This document shows, one piece after another, positions 21,890 through 33,599 of a DNA stretch of 64,000 nucleotides (the first letter of the stretch is position 1; each line of letters starts with the position of its first letter). Made by a program: the position numbers and the translations under genes. The notes below the pieces were generated by a model that saw only the letters and a list, made by a program, of their open reading frames with translations, made no database searches and was not told the origin of the DNA. This stretch comes from Aspidapion aeneum. Lineage: Eukaryota > Arthropoda > Insecta > Coleoptera > Brentidae. Location: positions 11,611,764-11,675,763 of the forward strand of contig OY755047.1 in assembly GCA_963576565.1 (NCBI GenBank), given 5' to 3'.

Positions 21890-22462
21890 CTAGCCAACTT
21901 AATTCCAAATGGCGAACGCAATGGTGATCATAGGAGAAATAAGCCTTTAAAATTAAGTATCCCATATTGCCCACCTGTCCTCTACCTATCATATACTACT
22001 GTTGTAAAGGAATTCCATCAAACAACGATATTACACATAAAACACTAATTTTTTCCCAGAAGATTTCCCACAAAAATACCCGCTTGACAAAGACAAATAA
22101 AAATACCGAACACTGAAATACAAACAAAAGTTACATTAGGTTTTTTACATTTTGCATATAGATAGGTGGGTATTCAACAGCTAGGGCGACCAACCGTGAG
22201 GAATCCCTATCTTTATCCAAATAGATTGCAAGCGCCGCAAGCGAAATATTTTATAACGTGCCTTACCTTTTCTAATAGTCCTTTCTGCCTTTATCATATA
22301 ATATTTTCACCACTAACACGTACTATCATAATAATTTTTCTTTTATTATTTAAAATTTACACAATTAGTTTCACTACCACAGGAAAGCATTTTCCTAAAC
22401 CTCGACAACTAGTAAATTAATTTTGTTTTTGTTTGTGAGCACAAGGCCAACACAAAAATAGA

Positions 22463-23032
22463 GGCCACGACCCTGAAAAAATCAGCTGTTCTCCCGGGGC
22501 TGAATTTTACATTGAGTCTTATGGGAGGTCAGACGTTTTTTTATGATATTTTCAAAATGGCACTACAGATTTCCGCAAAATTTCAGTGAAATATTCTCAG
22601 ACACCTTTCCGATATTCCACCAAAGGTTTGTAAGGAAGCAACATGATTAAAATATTAAAATCTTCAAGATTTGGCATTCCTTATTTTAAATTCAAATTAC
22701 CCGCCATGTACCACATGCCAACTGTTATATTTGACATGTCTTTGACTTTGTCATCTGTGATTGTCACATTCGCTTCTGCTTTAAACTTAATTTTTGTGTG
22801 AGCTAATGAAGCGGCTATGAAAAATTATGGATTACCATACATTTTAAAAAAATGGTTCTGCCAGAATAAAGTAAAAACAATCTCAAAAACGGCTTTATTT
22901 AAAAAAAAATCAAATATTCATGAACCGTCATTCCAACTTCAATATTTTAAAGACAATCAGCTGTGTCGTAGTGTGACCATCAAAAGAAAATCAGCCCCGG
23001 ATGTGACGTCAACAAAGTGGAGGATCGTGGCC
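22463..23032. mobile_element. Putative TIR element with GGCCACGA(C/T)CCT ends
   Basis: GGCCACGACCCTGAAAAAATCAGC at the left is mirrored by AGGATCGTGGCC at the right, with GCTGATTTTC-like blocks further in. It is about 570 bp. One frame (22817-23044, MKNYGLPYILKKWF..) spans it but resembles nothing I recognise. No target duplication was resolved. It directly precedes the candidate first exon. Confidence 0.5.
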
Positions 23033-23049
23033 CGTCCATTTTGATAGCC

Positions 23050-23455
23050 CTGGTGAGCACTCCGAACCTGCACTCTAATCGGTACAAATCGAAAACGCTA
23101 CGGAATACGGAGCTACACCGCTTGGCGCGCCCTCTACACTGCGCCAAAACTTAAACAAACAAGTGCAGGATCGCGCGTTGCGGGCGGTTTAAAAAAAAAT
23201 TCGCGAGTTTTTTGTGAAATTAGTGATAAAAAAATTCGAGCTTCGTTTTAAAAAAAGTTATTAGTGTGTGCTAAAAACAGTGGGCTATTGATTAAGTGAA
23301 AAAATTTAACGCGGGAAGTGTTTTTTCGATGTAAAAAGTGGTGTAAAAGTTGTTCAAGTGAAGGGGTTAATGGAAAGTTAATGGCCGTGAGAGGACTCAG
23401 AGCTAGCTGAGATTCTACAAGCTGTGGCTAATGGAAGCTTCAGGATGCTGCTTAG
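23050..23455 (+). other. Candidate first exon / 5' UTR of a plus-strand gene
   Basis: This stretch is richer in CpG (CTTGGCGCGCCC, GATCGCGCGTTGCGGGCGG) than its AT-rich surroundings. It continues in the AGTG/GTGAAA-rich style typical of insect 5' UTRs. Short upstream ORFs occur (ATG GAA AGT TAA near 23370; MAVRGLRAS-stop near 23381). The last ATG (23431) opens MEASGCCL and runs into CTTAG|GTGAGA, a good splice donor at 23455/23456, leaving phase 1. No downstream exon of this gene was found before 44 kb, and the Abi gene there lies on the opposite strand. The product is unknown. RNA evidence would settle whether this is transcribed. Confidence 0.45.
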
Positions 23456-24685
23456 GTGAGAAAAACAACTACTTTAAAGTAAACTAGGTTTATATTATTA
23501 TATAATACCTACTTGACTGTTTTCAAAAAGTGACTAAATATACGCCAAGTAGGTAGTAAAGAAATCCGGCCATGTTATGCTGGGTTTATCCAGATAAAAA
23601 TCAAACCTAAATTTTTTATTTTGCTGTTTATACAGCCTAATAAAAATAAAAATTAAAATACATTTTTAACACCATTTTTGTACAAAAAAACACTGTGAAA
23701 GTACTTATTTTTGGATTAAACCAATAGATTTTTAAAGTAGAATTGCTTAAAATGGTTTAAAAAAAAAAAAAAAACAGAAAAGAAACTCAAGTTCTACACG
23801 AAAACAACAAAAAAAGTCATGTGATGTGAATAAAAATAAAAGTTGAAACTTGTAATTTTATCTGGTTCTGTATAAACACCTACACAGTTTCCCATAGAGT
23901 CAACTTTTATTTTTAGTTCTGCCATAAATTGCTTTTTTGTTTTTTTTTTTAATTTAGCTGCCCAGAGTAGGTGTACAAAATTTGTCTTCAGGACTATACA
24001 GGACTCCACAGGAGACCATACAGGCCGCTACAATACACTACAGGACCAAGAATTTATTTAAAAGTTCTGTAGGATGGTGTACAAATTTGGTTCAGGAAAT
24101 CATCCCTCGGCCCAAGCGCGGATTTGAGGGGGGGTTTAACGTGGTAATCAACCCCCCCTAGAAAAAAAATTACTAACAATTAAAACAGCAGAATTACCCC
24201 TTCTAGAAAAAAAAATTTAAAACTACAAAAAAGTGAATTATCAACTTTTGCCAAATAGGTGGGTGTTATTTTTTTATGAACTGCCACTTATTTGAATCAC
24301 AGAAATTTTTTCTAAAAAACTTTTTTCTGGCTTTTTTTTCGAATGCACGTTTTTTTGAAAAAATCGTTTTTTGAATAAATAACAAAATTTCGAATTAGGT
24401 ACTTACTTTTTTTTTGAAGTGCAACTTTTTCATATAACATTTTTCCGTAAAGCAATTTTTAAAAAAACATGAGAGAAAACCTTGAGAGAAACAGAGAAAA
24501 ACATTTTTTTTCTAACTTTTAAAAAAAAAAAAAATTTTAAACTAAATTTTCAAAAAATTAATTGCGTTTTTTTCGAAAAATTATTTATTACAACAAACTT
24601 CCTCCTTTCATAAATTCATCGCCAACATATCTTAACCTGTCCATTCGGGACATTTTTTTTTAATAAAAATTTGGTGTCTGGACAG

Positions 24686-25679
24686 CCCACATAGCACAAA
24701 AATTACATCAACGTTAAATTCACGTGAACAAAAATAACAAAGTTTTTTTTACTTGAAAACAACCTCATACCATATAATATTTATTTTGTTAAATCTACAT
24801 GCTTAAAGATAACTTAAAAACAGAGAAATCAAGCTATAAAAATGTACTTTTTGTGGAAGTTTCTGGTGCTGTGTATATAACGTGTTTTTTACCCTTGTTA
24901 TTTTCATGTACCAAATTTACACTTGAAAAGTCCTCCACAACATGTTCTAAAACGCCACTAGATTAAGACTTCTCAAACCTACTGACTTTCTGCGTCTTTT
25001 TTGGTAACGTTTTTTTAATAACATTTTTTTAACTTAAAAGAGACGCGAAAAAAAGTTATAAAAGTTCACTAGTTTAAGACTACAACCCTTCAAGACAATT
25101 TTAAAGATGGCGCTCAAGGCAAGACAAAATATCTATGTATCTATCTATATACATTAAGGTTTTTTTAAAAGCTAAACAAGATTTATGAACAGTAAACACT
25201 TTCACAGAATATTAATGTATCTTTATCAGGTCAATAACAGATGCGTCGTGATCGTGGATCAGGGATCAGTCCCTTAACAGGTTTTTGGAGTTCAGAGGCC
25301 AAAGTACTGTCTGATAGATTTCGTCAAAGTGAAAAATCTCGACTATAGGTGGCGATGCTGCTAGTAAAATCTCAAAAATATTCGGTAGACAAGCCATGCA
25401 AGTCGCGTTTTAAAATTCGTGTAGAAAAGGCGTGAATCTAATGTGATTTTAACGTTGATAAAAATCACTTAAAACTAACGTAAAAACATTGCTGTTTTAA
25501 TTTGATAAAGGCGTTATTAAAACGCAGTTTTTAGCAACGTTATTTTTCATAACGTTAATGAATGACCTAAAGCTTGTTTTCATATATGAAATAAACGTTT
25601 TTTTCAAGCAGCTTTTAAAATCACCGTTTTTTTTCTCACGCTTTTTTTACGTGTTGAACACGTGATTGTGCTATGTGGG
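24686..25679. mobile_element. TIR element with CCCACATAGCACAA ends
   Basis: CCCACATAGCACAA at the left is mirrored by TTGTGCTATGTGGG at the right (14 bp, perfect). It is about 1 kb, contains many AACGTT/ACGTGAA and TTTAACGTTG blocks in both orientations, and has no ORF. No target duplication was identified. Confidence 0.6.
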
Positions 25680-26420
25680 GGGGTTGGCTACGTTTGCGAT
25701 CAATTGACAAAAGTAGGGCAGGAAAACTAGTTAAAGAATATAATTTTTTCAAAAAATTAAAAATACGTTTTTGAAAAAAAAATTCTTGAAAAAAAAAATT
25801 TATTAGAAGAAATATTTATGAACAAATTTTCCACTAATTTTTTTATTTTCTATATAATAACTGGTCACCTTAGTTCTGCATGGTATTCTGGGCAACACCT
25901 ACTCACTATGACATGTGAATAAATAGTGTTTTTCTTTTATTGTTCAGAGACATTGACCCTCTCTGCTTGTGTTTGTGCCCATTCATTCACATAGGAACCA
26001 TTATGAAATTTAGCCATCCATCATTTTTTTAAATTTAATTATAGGTAAATGAAAATTGGATAAACCAACAAATTTTGCGTTGGCGTTGTTTTTTTATTAA
26101 TGAAACTTTTATTCGTTTTGATCCCTATTTTGGATCAATCATTCATTTTTTTCGAAGGGCCATCAATTAATTATACTAGCAATAAGGACCTCATTCGCGG
26201 CCGTCGCCTTGAAAATCACTTATAGCTATTCAGCCTTTTTGATCATCCCACAGAATTAAATCCAAAGGCCGAGAAACTCTTTCGCAGTCTCGCAATCCCC
26301 CTCGCAATCATCCGCAGTCGAAATCGCAGTCCCGCTGTCGGTACCGCATTTTCGCAGTCGCTACGGAAGTCCCAAAGTCACTTATGCAGTGGCTACGGCA
26401 ATCCCGAAGCCCTAGACATG
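25680..26420. other. Unassigned AT-rich region
   Basis: No coding signal was seen. A cluster of CGCAGTC motifs (CTTTCGCAGTCTCGCAATCC to about 26390) is a small degenerate tandem patch. Confidence 0.35.
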
Positions 26421-26439
26421 CATTAAAAGTTAGCAAAAC

Positions 26440-27735
26440 AACTTAGGAATTTGAAAAAAATTATATGCTCATAATTTGCCGTTAATTATCCGTAAAGTAG
26501 TTGTGAAAACAAAAAATTTGCCGTGCCCGTTTTTTTCAAAAAAATATGGTGTTTTGTTAACTTTATATAAAGTTAGCAGAACACCTATAAAAACAATAGA
26601 TTTATCTAAAAAAAATAGTTTACAATTTGCCGTTAATTATCCGTAAATTAGTTGTGAAAACAAAAAATTTGCCGTGCTTGTTTTTTTTTTAAATATGGTG
26701 TTTTGCTAACTTTATATAAAGTTAGCAGAACACCATATTTTTTTAAAGAAAACGGTCACGGCAAATGTTTTGTTTTCACAACTTATTTACGTATAATTAA
26801 GGGCAAATTGTGCACTAAATTTTTTTATGATAAATCCATTATTTCTATAGGTTAGGTGCAGCGGCGTAGCGTGGGGGGGGCGCGGGGGGTTCGTCGCCCC
26901 CCCTCGCCCCGAGGGTAGTGGCGCCCCATAGGTGGGAGAGGCGCCCTTGTGTCGTAGCGGCCGCCCCCTCATACATGATGACTTTTTTTTTTTTTTTTTT
27001 TTTTTTTTTAGTTGCAAGATTTCGTCAGAGGCGCCCTTGTGACTTATCGGCCGCCCCCTGACATATGATGACCTTTTTTTTTTTTTTTTTTGTTTTTTTT
27101 TTTTGGTCGCAAGATTTGTGAGAGGCGCCTTTTTGACCTTTTGGTTTTTTTTTTGCCGTAAGATTTTTCATCAGTTTTCAGAGGCGCCCGTTTTAGCTGT
27201 CGCCCCCCCCCCCCGCCCTTTCGGGCACGCTACGCCGCTGGTTAGGTGTTTTGCTAACTTTATATAAAGTTATCAGAACACTTATAGAAACAATAGATTT
27301 ATCTAAAAAAATAGTTCACAATTTGCCGTTAATTATTTGTAAATTGGTTGTGAAAACAAAACATTTGCCGTGCTCGTTTTTTAAAAAAAAATATATGGTG
27401 TTTTGCTAACTTTATAAAAAGCAGAACACCATATTTTTTTGAAAAAAAACGGGCACGGCAAATTTTTTGTTTTCATAACTAATTTACGTATAATAAAGGC
27501 AAATTGTGCACTAAAATTTTTTATGATAAATCCATTATTTCTATATGTATTCTGCTAACTTTATATAAAGTTAGCAAAACACCATTTTTTTTTAACAGGG
27601 GCACGGCAAATTTTTTGTTTTCACAACTAATTTACGGATAATTAACGGCAAATTGTGCACTAAATTTTTTTAAGATAAATCATTTATTTCTATAGGTGTT
27701 CTGCTAACTGTATATAAAGTTAGCAAGGGGGGAAC
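26440..27735. repeat. Palindromic tandem array around GCTAACTTTATATAAAGTTAGC
   Basis: A near-perfect palindrome, TGCTAACTTTATATAAAGTTAGCA, recurs at about 26555, 26705, 27250, 27405 (degraded), 27550 and 27705. It alternates with direct and inverted copies of AATTTGCCGTTAATTATCCG..AGTTGTGAAAACAAAAAATTTGCC. The array is interrupted by the hAT MITE at 26859-27240. It is non-coding. Confidence 0.75.
26859..27240. mobile_element. hAT-type MITE with perfect 8-bp TSD
   Basis: The ends CAGCGGCGTAGCGTG and CACGCTACGCCGCTG are perfect 15-bp inverted repeats. GTTAGGTG precedes (26851-26858) and follows (27241-27248) exactly. The interior has three GAGGCGCC blocks, each followed by long poly-T. It is inserted in the palindromic array. 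Confidence 0.93.
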
Positions 27736-27767
27736 ATCATAATAAACCAGGAGGTGTATTCGGAATG

Positions 27768-28952
27768 GGACAACTGGGCGCCGCGCCGCCAACTGGGAGC
27801 CGCCAACTCGGCGCCGCCAACTCGGCGCCGCCAACTGGGCGCTGGGCCAACTGGGCGCTGGGCCAACTGGGCGCCGGCCGGGCCAACTCGGCACCGGAGA
27901 AAATTTTTTTTTGGATAATATGTGTAAATAAAAAACAAAATATATTATTTATATAAAAACATCTTTAAAAAATCCTTTACGCAATTTTTTTGAAATTTGT
28001 TTTTGTTAAGTAAAGTTAAATCCATTAAGTCGACTGTTGAATCTTGGTAGTTGTAGTGTTTGGTAACCTGGTAACACTACAATTTCGTTATTTTTAAACC
28101 GATTTGTCTGAAACTTGAAAGTTTGTAGTGCCAGAGTTCACTAAATACAGTTTTATCCTCAAACTTAAAAAATTCAAAATGGCGAATCCAAAATGGCGGA
28201 TTTTCTTATTTACTAACCTATTTGTTTCAAACTTGAAATATTACATTGCTTGAGGTCATTTAACAAAAATTTTTACTCAAACTTAAAAAAATCAAAATGG
28301 CGGAGTTTCTCATTTACTAACCGATTTGTTTTTAACTTGGAATGTTACATTGCTTGAGGTCATTTAACAAAATTTTTTACTCAAACTTAAAAAAATCAAA
28401 ATAGCGAATCCAAAATGGCGGATTTTCTTATTTACTAACCGATTTGTCTCAAACTTGAAATATTACATTGCTTAAGGTGATTTAACAAAATTTTTCACTT
28501 AAACTTAAAAAAACCAAAATGGCGGAATTTCTTATTTACTAACCGATTTGTCTCAGGTATCAAGTTTGAGACAAATCGGTTAGTAAAGAAGAAAATCCGC
28601 CATTTGGTTTTTTTTAAGTTTGAGTAAAAAATTTTGTTAAATGACCTCAAACTGCAAACTTTCAAGTTTCAGACAAATCGTTTTAAAAATAAAGAAATCC
28701 GCCATTTTGGATCCGCCATTGTTGTAATAAAAAACGTAAATTGTAGTGTTACCAGGTTAACAAACACTACAACTACCAAGATTCAACAGTCGACTTAATG
28801 GATTTAACTTTACAAAAACAAATTTCAAAAAAATTGCGTAAAGGATTTTTTAAAGATGTTTTTATATAAATAATATATTTTGTTTTTTATCCAAACATTT
28901 TATCAAAAAAAAACATTTTCCCCGGCGCCGAGTTGGCGGCGCCCAGTTGTCC
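27768..28952. mobile_element. Foldback element with GGCGCC-rich end and internal tandem repeats
   Basis: The ends GGACAACTGGGCGCCGC and GCGGCGCCCAGTTGTCC are inverted. Long arms share AAACATCTTTAAAAAATCC, GACTGTTGAATCTTGGTAGT and TGTAGTGTT..GGTAAC. The left end has about eight tandem GCCAACTSGGCGC-type units (27776-27890); the right end has one or two. The centre (28100-28560) holds about four copies of a 100-120-bp unit with AAAATGGCGGATTTTCTTAT and ACTAACCGATTTGTCTC. Proline/alanine-rich frames across the left end are low-complexity shadows. Confidence 0.8.
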
Positions 28953-29743
28953 TAGACCGGGTGTATTCTATGTTTCAAAACTAACTATATTTTTAGATTT
29001 GGGGGGGGGATTTCCCCTTTTTCCCCTCCCGTAGATCCGCGCCTTATATTTGCAAATACCAACCAATCAGCCGCAAATATTGATGCATATAGCCGTATCA
29101 GTATCTGTGTAAAGGATGTCAAAATGTAATGCCCGTAAGACGCTGTTTTTTTACACAAATTTCGATAAAGCTCTACAGGTTATATTTTTCCATATTTAAG
29201 TACCTACGTGCCGCTACGGACATAAATCGTATAATCCCTTTAAAAAAGGCGTTGAAGCAGATTCTAGAAAGAAAAACAAACCAGAAAAAAGCCCCATTAT
29301 TTCGCTTTTTTGCTGCTGCTCGCATTTGTTTTAGAGCTCCTCTATATTTCGGAGAGCTGGAGCCGTGAAATCTCAGTTGCATGGAAATCCAGAAATAGAG
29401 TACGATAAATTCTCCAGCCGGAGGTTTTATCTTTTTAGGGAATATGCAACATAAAACTCCCCAACTCCCAAAGCTATATACAGGATGTCCCAGAGAAAAG
29501 TAACTACCTACATGGTCTATACAATCCAAAATTGTTGCCTTAACAAATAATATTAGAGATGGGCATGGTATTTACGGAAAGAACCTTAGAAAAAATTCTT
29601 TAGCGTCATTCGATTAGTTGTACTGGTTAATAGGGACATTCTGGGTCGCGTATTTTACACTTTGTTACCGTTATTGTTATTACTGAGTCTGCGCGTTAGC
29701 AACTTCTCGCTCCTTTTTTGTTATTTACGGTCACGGCGCCCTG

Positions 29744-30972
29744 TACAGGGTGTCCCAAATTGGGCACTTTTAGGAGGTTTAAGGTACTTCTAGGGGAGAC
29801 AGAGAAAAACTGACCACGCATTGCGAGGCTCAAATTTCAAGAGAAGACTTATAGTGAAAACCGCATTTTGAAATATCGTCTCGTCTTTGAGCTACGGGGG
29901 CTTTTTGAAAAGTCTGCATTTTTGAAGGGGGTCTATAACTTCGTTATTAGTGGAAATTTTGATTTAGAGTAAATTGCAGTTTTATAGACTTTGTCACGAG
30001 GAATTTGTTGCATTTTTTCTTATGGAATGGCCTATATTTTAATTAATTTTCGAATTCGTCCTTGAATTCTTTTCAAAATGATGTATCATATGTCATAGTT
30101 TGATTGAGCGGTTTAGGAGATATTCAGCTTTTTCACTTATTTTTAGTGCGCTATGATTTCCTGCTGAGGCAGGTAAAGGCACTCCAGTATTTTTATTATT
30201 TTACACAGTTACAAATATAGTAAGGCTGGTTTGAAAAAATTATAATTCAGCTGACGGCCCTCAAAGCCTAGTTATAAAAATTAAAAAAAAAATAATACAT
30301 ATTTCAAAATAAATTTAAAACGCTTTTGTGCAAAATAATTTCATATCAAGGCGTAATGTCAAATTGTTTAAACAATTGAAAGCAATGACAAAACGCCAAG
30401 ACGCAAGGCCAACTTGATTTGCATAGTATAAGACAACAAAACTATAGGAGCATTGAAGTAGAATTTGACCCCAAGGCTTTCACGTCAATGGCGCATGACG
30501 TCATTCAACGCACACTAGACAAAAATAAAAAACTTTAATTATCTCCGAAACCGCTCAATCAAACTATGACATATGATACATCATTTTGAAAAGAATTCAA
30601 TCACGAATTCGAAAATTAATTAAAATATGGGCCATTCCATAAGAAAAAATGCAACTTTATGTCATATCTCAAAAACTAAAAGTGACAGTTAAAATTTAAT
30701 TTAGCGGTTGAATTCCTCGTGGCAAAGTCTATAAAATTGCAATTTACTCTAAATCAATATTTCCAATAATAACGAAGTTATAGACCCGCCTTCAAAATGC
30801 AGACTTTTCAAAAAGCCCCCGTAGCTCAAAGACCAGACGATATTTCAAAATGCGGTTATCACTATAAGTCTTCTCTTGAAATTTGAGCCTCGCAATGCGT
30901 GGTCAGTTTTTCTCTGTCTTCCCTAGAAGTAACTTAAACCCCCCAAAAGTGCCCAATTTGGGACACCCTGTA
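29744..30972. mobile_element. Large foldback element, arms over 450 bp
   Basis: TACAGGGTGTCCCAAATTGG opens the left arm and its mirror closes the right. Long matched blocks include GACCACGCATTGCGAGGCTC, AAAAGTCTGCATTTT and ATAGACTTTGTCACGAGG. The mirrored sections GATGTATCATATGTCATAG and TTCATTTTGAAAAG lie nearer the centre. It is non-coding. Confidence 0.85.
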
Positions 30973-31365
30973 CTTACGGTGGCCGTCGTTTAATGTTACC
31001 GTTATTTTTTAAGGTTAGTTTTGTATTGTTTTTTTAATGCAGTCGATTTTTTTTACTAAAATTCCGTAGTTTGGTTTGTAAAAAGCCAAAAATCTAATAA
31101 AAATAAATAAACAAATATAAAAAAACAAAAACTCGTTGGCATCGTTGGATCCTGTTTCATATTCGCAAATTGCAACCTCGCGCCTGGTTGAGAGTATGAC
31201 GTACAAATGAGCGGTTCGCTTATTCGGGTATCCTCAAAAAACGATAATCGATTATTCTGTTATGTGCCACACCTTTACGACATGAATTTGGCCAGTTAAA
31301 AAAAAACATGCGTAATGCAACATAGAATATATAGTATATTATGTATTATGTGCCTACAATAATAG

Positions 31366-31563
31366 GGACTTATTGCAATAAAGCCAGGCAGTAATTGTGC
31401 CGGGCACTATTCTGACAGTTTCGTATTATAAGAACAGCTGTCTTCTTTCAAAATTAGGTCTTCGTGTATTGTAAGAACCGAAAGATCAACTGCCAGTTTT
31501 CAATGAGAAACTGTCAGAATAGTGCCTGGCAGAATTACTGCCTGGCTTTATTGCAATAAATCC
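31366..31563. mobile_element. MITE family E, copy 2
   Basis: The TIRs are GGACTTATTGCAATAAAGCC and GGCTTTATTGCAATAAATCC. The interior is shorter than in copy 1, lacking the GGAATTAATGGTGCCGC section. TA-G/C-TA flanks suggest a TA target. Confidence 0.78.
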
Positions 31564-31794
31564 CTAATGAATGAGCAGCATGCCAGAGGCAACAGCGACA
31601 ATTCCGCCATCTCATGCTTTTTTTTGAAATCTCTTGCTTTCTCGAAATATTTCTCGTGCAATATTTCTGTGGGACCTGGCAATACGGGTTGCAGTACTTC
31701 CAGGTCTAAGTTTCCTTTAGTTCTCAACTGCAGGGAATATTTCATATATTCTTACAGGTTTAAAAAAAGTCATAAATAGTTCAATGATGTTCTG

Positions 31795-31935
31795 TTTTGG
31801 TCCCAAATACGTCTGACGTCTTTAAAACGTTTAAAAATGACGTCATTTTTACACGTCAGGTTAGAGACGTCAATGGTCATTAAAAATGACCTTGTTTTGA
31901 CGTTTAAAAAACGTGACCTTGCTACCTGGGTTACC
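31795..31935. repeat. ACGTC-palindrome-rich repeat
   Basis: GACGTCATTTTTACACGTC, GAGACGTCAATGGTCATT and TTTTGACGTTTAAAAAACGT pack many ACGT(C) half-sites into 140 bp, ending CAAGGTAGC-type (read inverted CCAGGTAGCAAGGTCACG). This is typical of small MITEs. No TSD was resolved. Confidence 0.45.
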
Positions 31936-32037
31936 GTTATTCTTAGTAACAATTACGGTAACAGCTGTCAAATTTTTTGTTATTTGAACTGACCCAAAAT
32001 GTCCCTAATACAAAACCACCAAACGTTATTAAATAAA

Positions 32038-32133
32038 CGAATAATTTTTAAATTCGACTTTGGTACGTCACTTTTGAAAGATCAACTGTCAATGCACTAT
32101 TACTGCTTGGCTTTCTTGCAACAAGTCCCTAAT
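32038..32133 (+). repeat. MITE family E, right-end fragment
   Basis: From AAATTCGACTTTGGTACGTC to TTGCAACAAGTCCCTAA this matches the right half of family E copies. The left half is missing. Confidence 0.6.
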
Positions 32134-32139
32134 TATTTT

Positions 32140-33415
32140 ACAAGGTGGCAAATCTCGTAAACCGTTGAAGAAAAACCCATCAAGAGTGGTATTGTTAGAA
32201 AGGAATATCTAAGTAAATTTTAAAAATCAAAAAATATATAGGGTGTTTCCTTTAAAAAAACTGATTTGTAGTCACTGTGTAAACTACAAACGTCACATAT
32301 GACAAGGGGGTTGTCAAATTTGGAAAAAGCAACCTTCTTTCAAATGCTTTTAATTTGAACCTCGTAAGACTAATAATAAAGATCTTTTCTACAGAAAAGT
32401 TTATAATGACAGACCCTGTACATGGATAAATTAAAATAAATAAACTAAAGCTTTTAGTATTAATATATATTTGGGAAAAATCATGAACTATTCGGTAAAA
32501 CTTTATTTACTCACGTTTATAATTTTAAACCCTTAAAAAACCACCCATAGGTTACAATTATTTTGTTTTAACCCCTTTGTCCCATTAATGTTTAGTGAAA
32601 CAACTATTTTTGCTATTAATAGCAGTTTGGCTAGAATTTCAAATATAATAATTTGCACATTTGCGCATATTTTAAAGCTGTTTCTACCGAGAAGTTGAAC
32701 TTTTTTTATATATGCTTTTTTTTCTCATACAGTGCTTAATTGTATAAAAATATTTTTTTCCATGTCCCATTGGCGGTCCGGATTTTATTGACCATTGGCC
32801 TAGGCCTTACTTAAAGTTGTTTAACTTTTAACAAACAAAAACTAAATTGAAGTTTATCGTGTTTTGTCAAGTCGGGGACTTTTTAAATTGCCGTTTTATT
32901 TTTTCTGTCAAAATTAATTAATTAAAGAAATAATTTTTTTTTAAATATGTATGTATACAGACAGAGGTAAGGTTCTTTTTTTTTGTTTTGGTTCAAACTA
33001 CTTTTCCGAATTTCAAATAGGAATTTTTTTTATTTTCCTGGGCGGCAAAAAATCCCCGACTGTACAAGCGGGGATTAAGCTTAATGTTAGAAAGTATTAA
33101 ACCTTTAACTGAAGTTAACTACACGATAGGAAAAAAATAAAATTTAAAAAAAGCATTTTTTTTTTAATATATTTTTTTAAATGTTAGGTTTTTTTCTTAA
33201 TTTTACACTATAGACCGAATAACTTTCAGTATTTTTTCTTTCTTCACTTTTTTAAAAAAAGTTATTAGTTTTCGAGAAAATCGAAAAATACTGATTTTTT
33301 AGGACCTCTATTTTCTTTGCTCCTTATATCTAGCAAAACTCAAGGGTGATTTTGGCGAATCCAGCTTGCACCTATTTTTTTTCCAAGTTTCAGGGTTTTT
33401 TCACCTAATATGACT
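32140..33415. other. AT-rich stretch, nothing recognised
   Basis: It contains long homopolymer runs and no exon-like sequence. A CACCCTGTA-type motif is absent. I see no TIR element here. Confidence 0.35.
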
Positions 33416-33418
33416 GGA

Positions 33419-33500
33419 CTATTTCGGTGTTATCTCAAAAATGTTTTTTTCGTCGAAAACAATACCTTCTCTAACCATTGCTTTGCCGGCTAGAAACATA
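33419..33500 (-). repeat. Repeat family B, end fragment (inverted)
   Basis: TTCGTCGAAAACAATACCTTCTCTAACCATTGC is the inverted left end of family B. Only the terminal 80 bp survive. Confidence 0.6.
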
Positions 33501-33599
33501 AAAAAGTTCTGGGGGTGATTACCGTCTCGGTTTTTTATGGTGTTTATGATGATGGAATTTATTTCATTCATTTCTACAGTAAAAAACCCAACAAAAGAA

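Larger units (their letters stand above)
29633..32005. mobile_element. Putative outer TA-flanked TIR element with nested insertions
   Basis: GGGACATTCTGGGTC at the left and GACCCAAAATGTCCC at the right are inverted and flanked by TA (29631, 32006). Subterminal GTTACCGTTATTSTTA blocks occur at both ends. A related left end is at 61325. The interval also holds a large foldback (29744-30972) and a family E MITE (31366-31563). Whether the two ends belong to a single insertion is inferred. Confidence 0.5.

Noticed and set aside
22817..23044. 75-codon ORF MKNYGLPYILKKWFCQNK..
   Set aside because: It lies inside a putative TIR element and resembles no family I know. There is too little evidence to call a gene.
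27670..27956. Ala/Pro/Trp-rich ORFs on both strands
   Set aside because: They are translations of the tandem GCCAACT-GGCGC units at a foldback terminus.
29129..29529. Overlapping ORFs on opposite strands near 29.3 kb
   Set aside because: There is no recognisable domain, the strands are mutually antisense and the composition is ordinary. Chance open frames are more likely.
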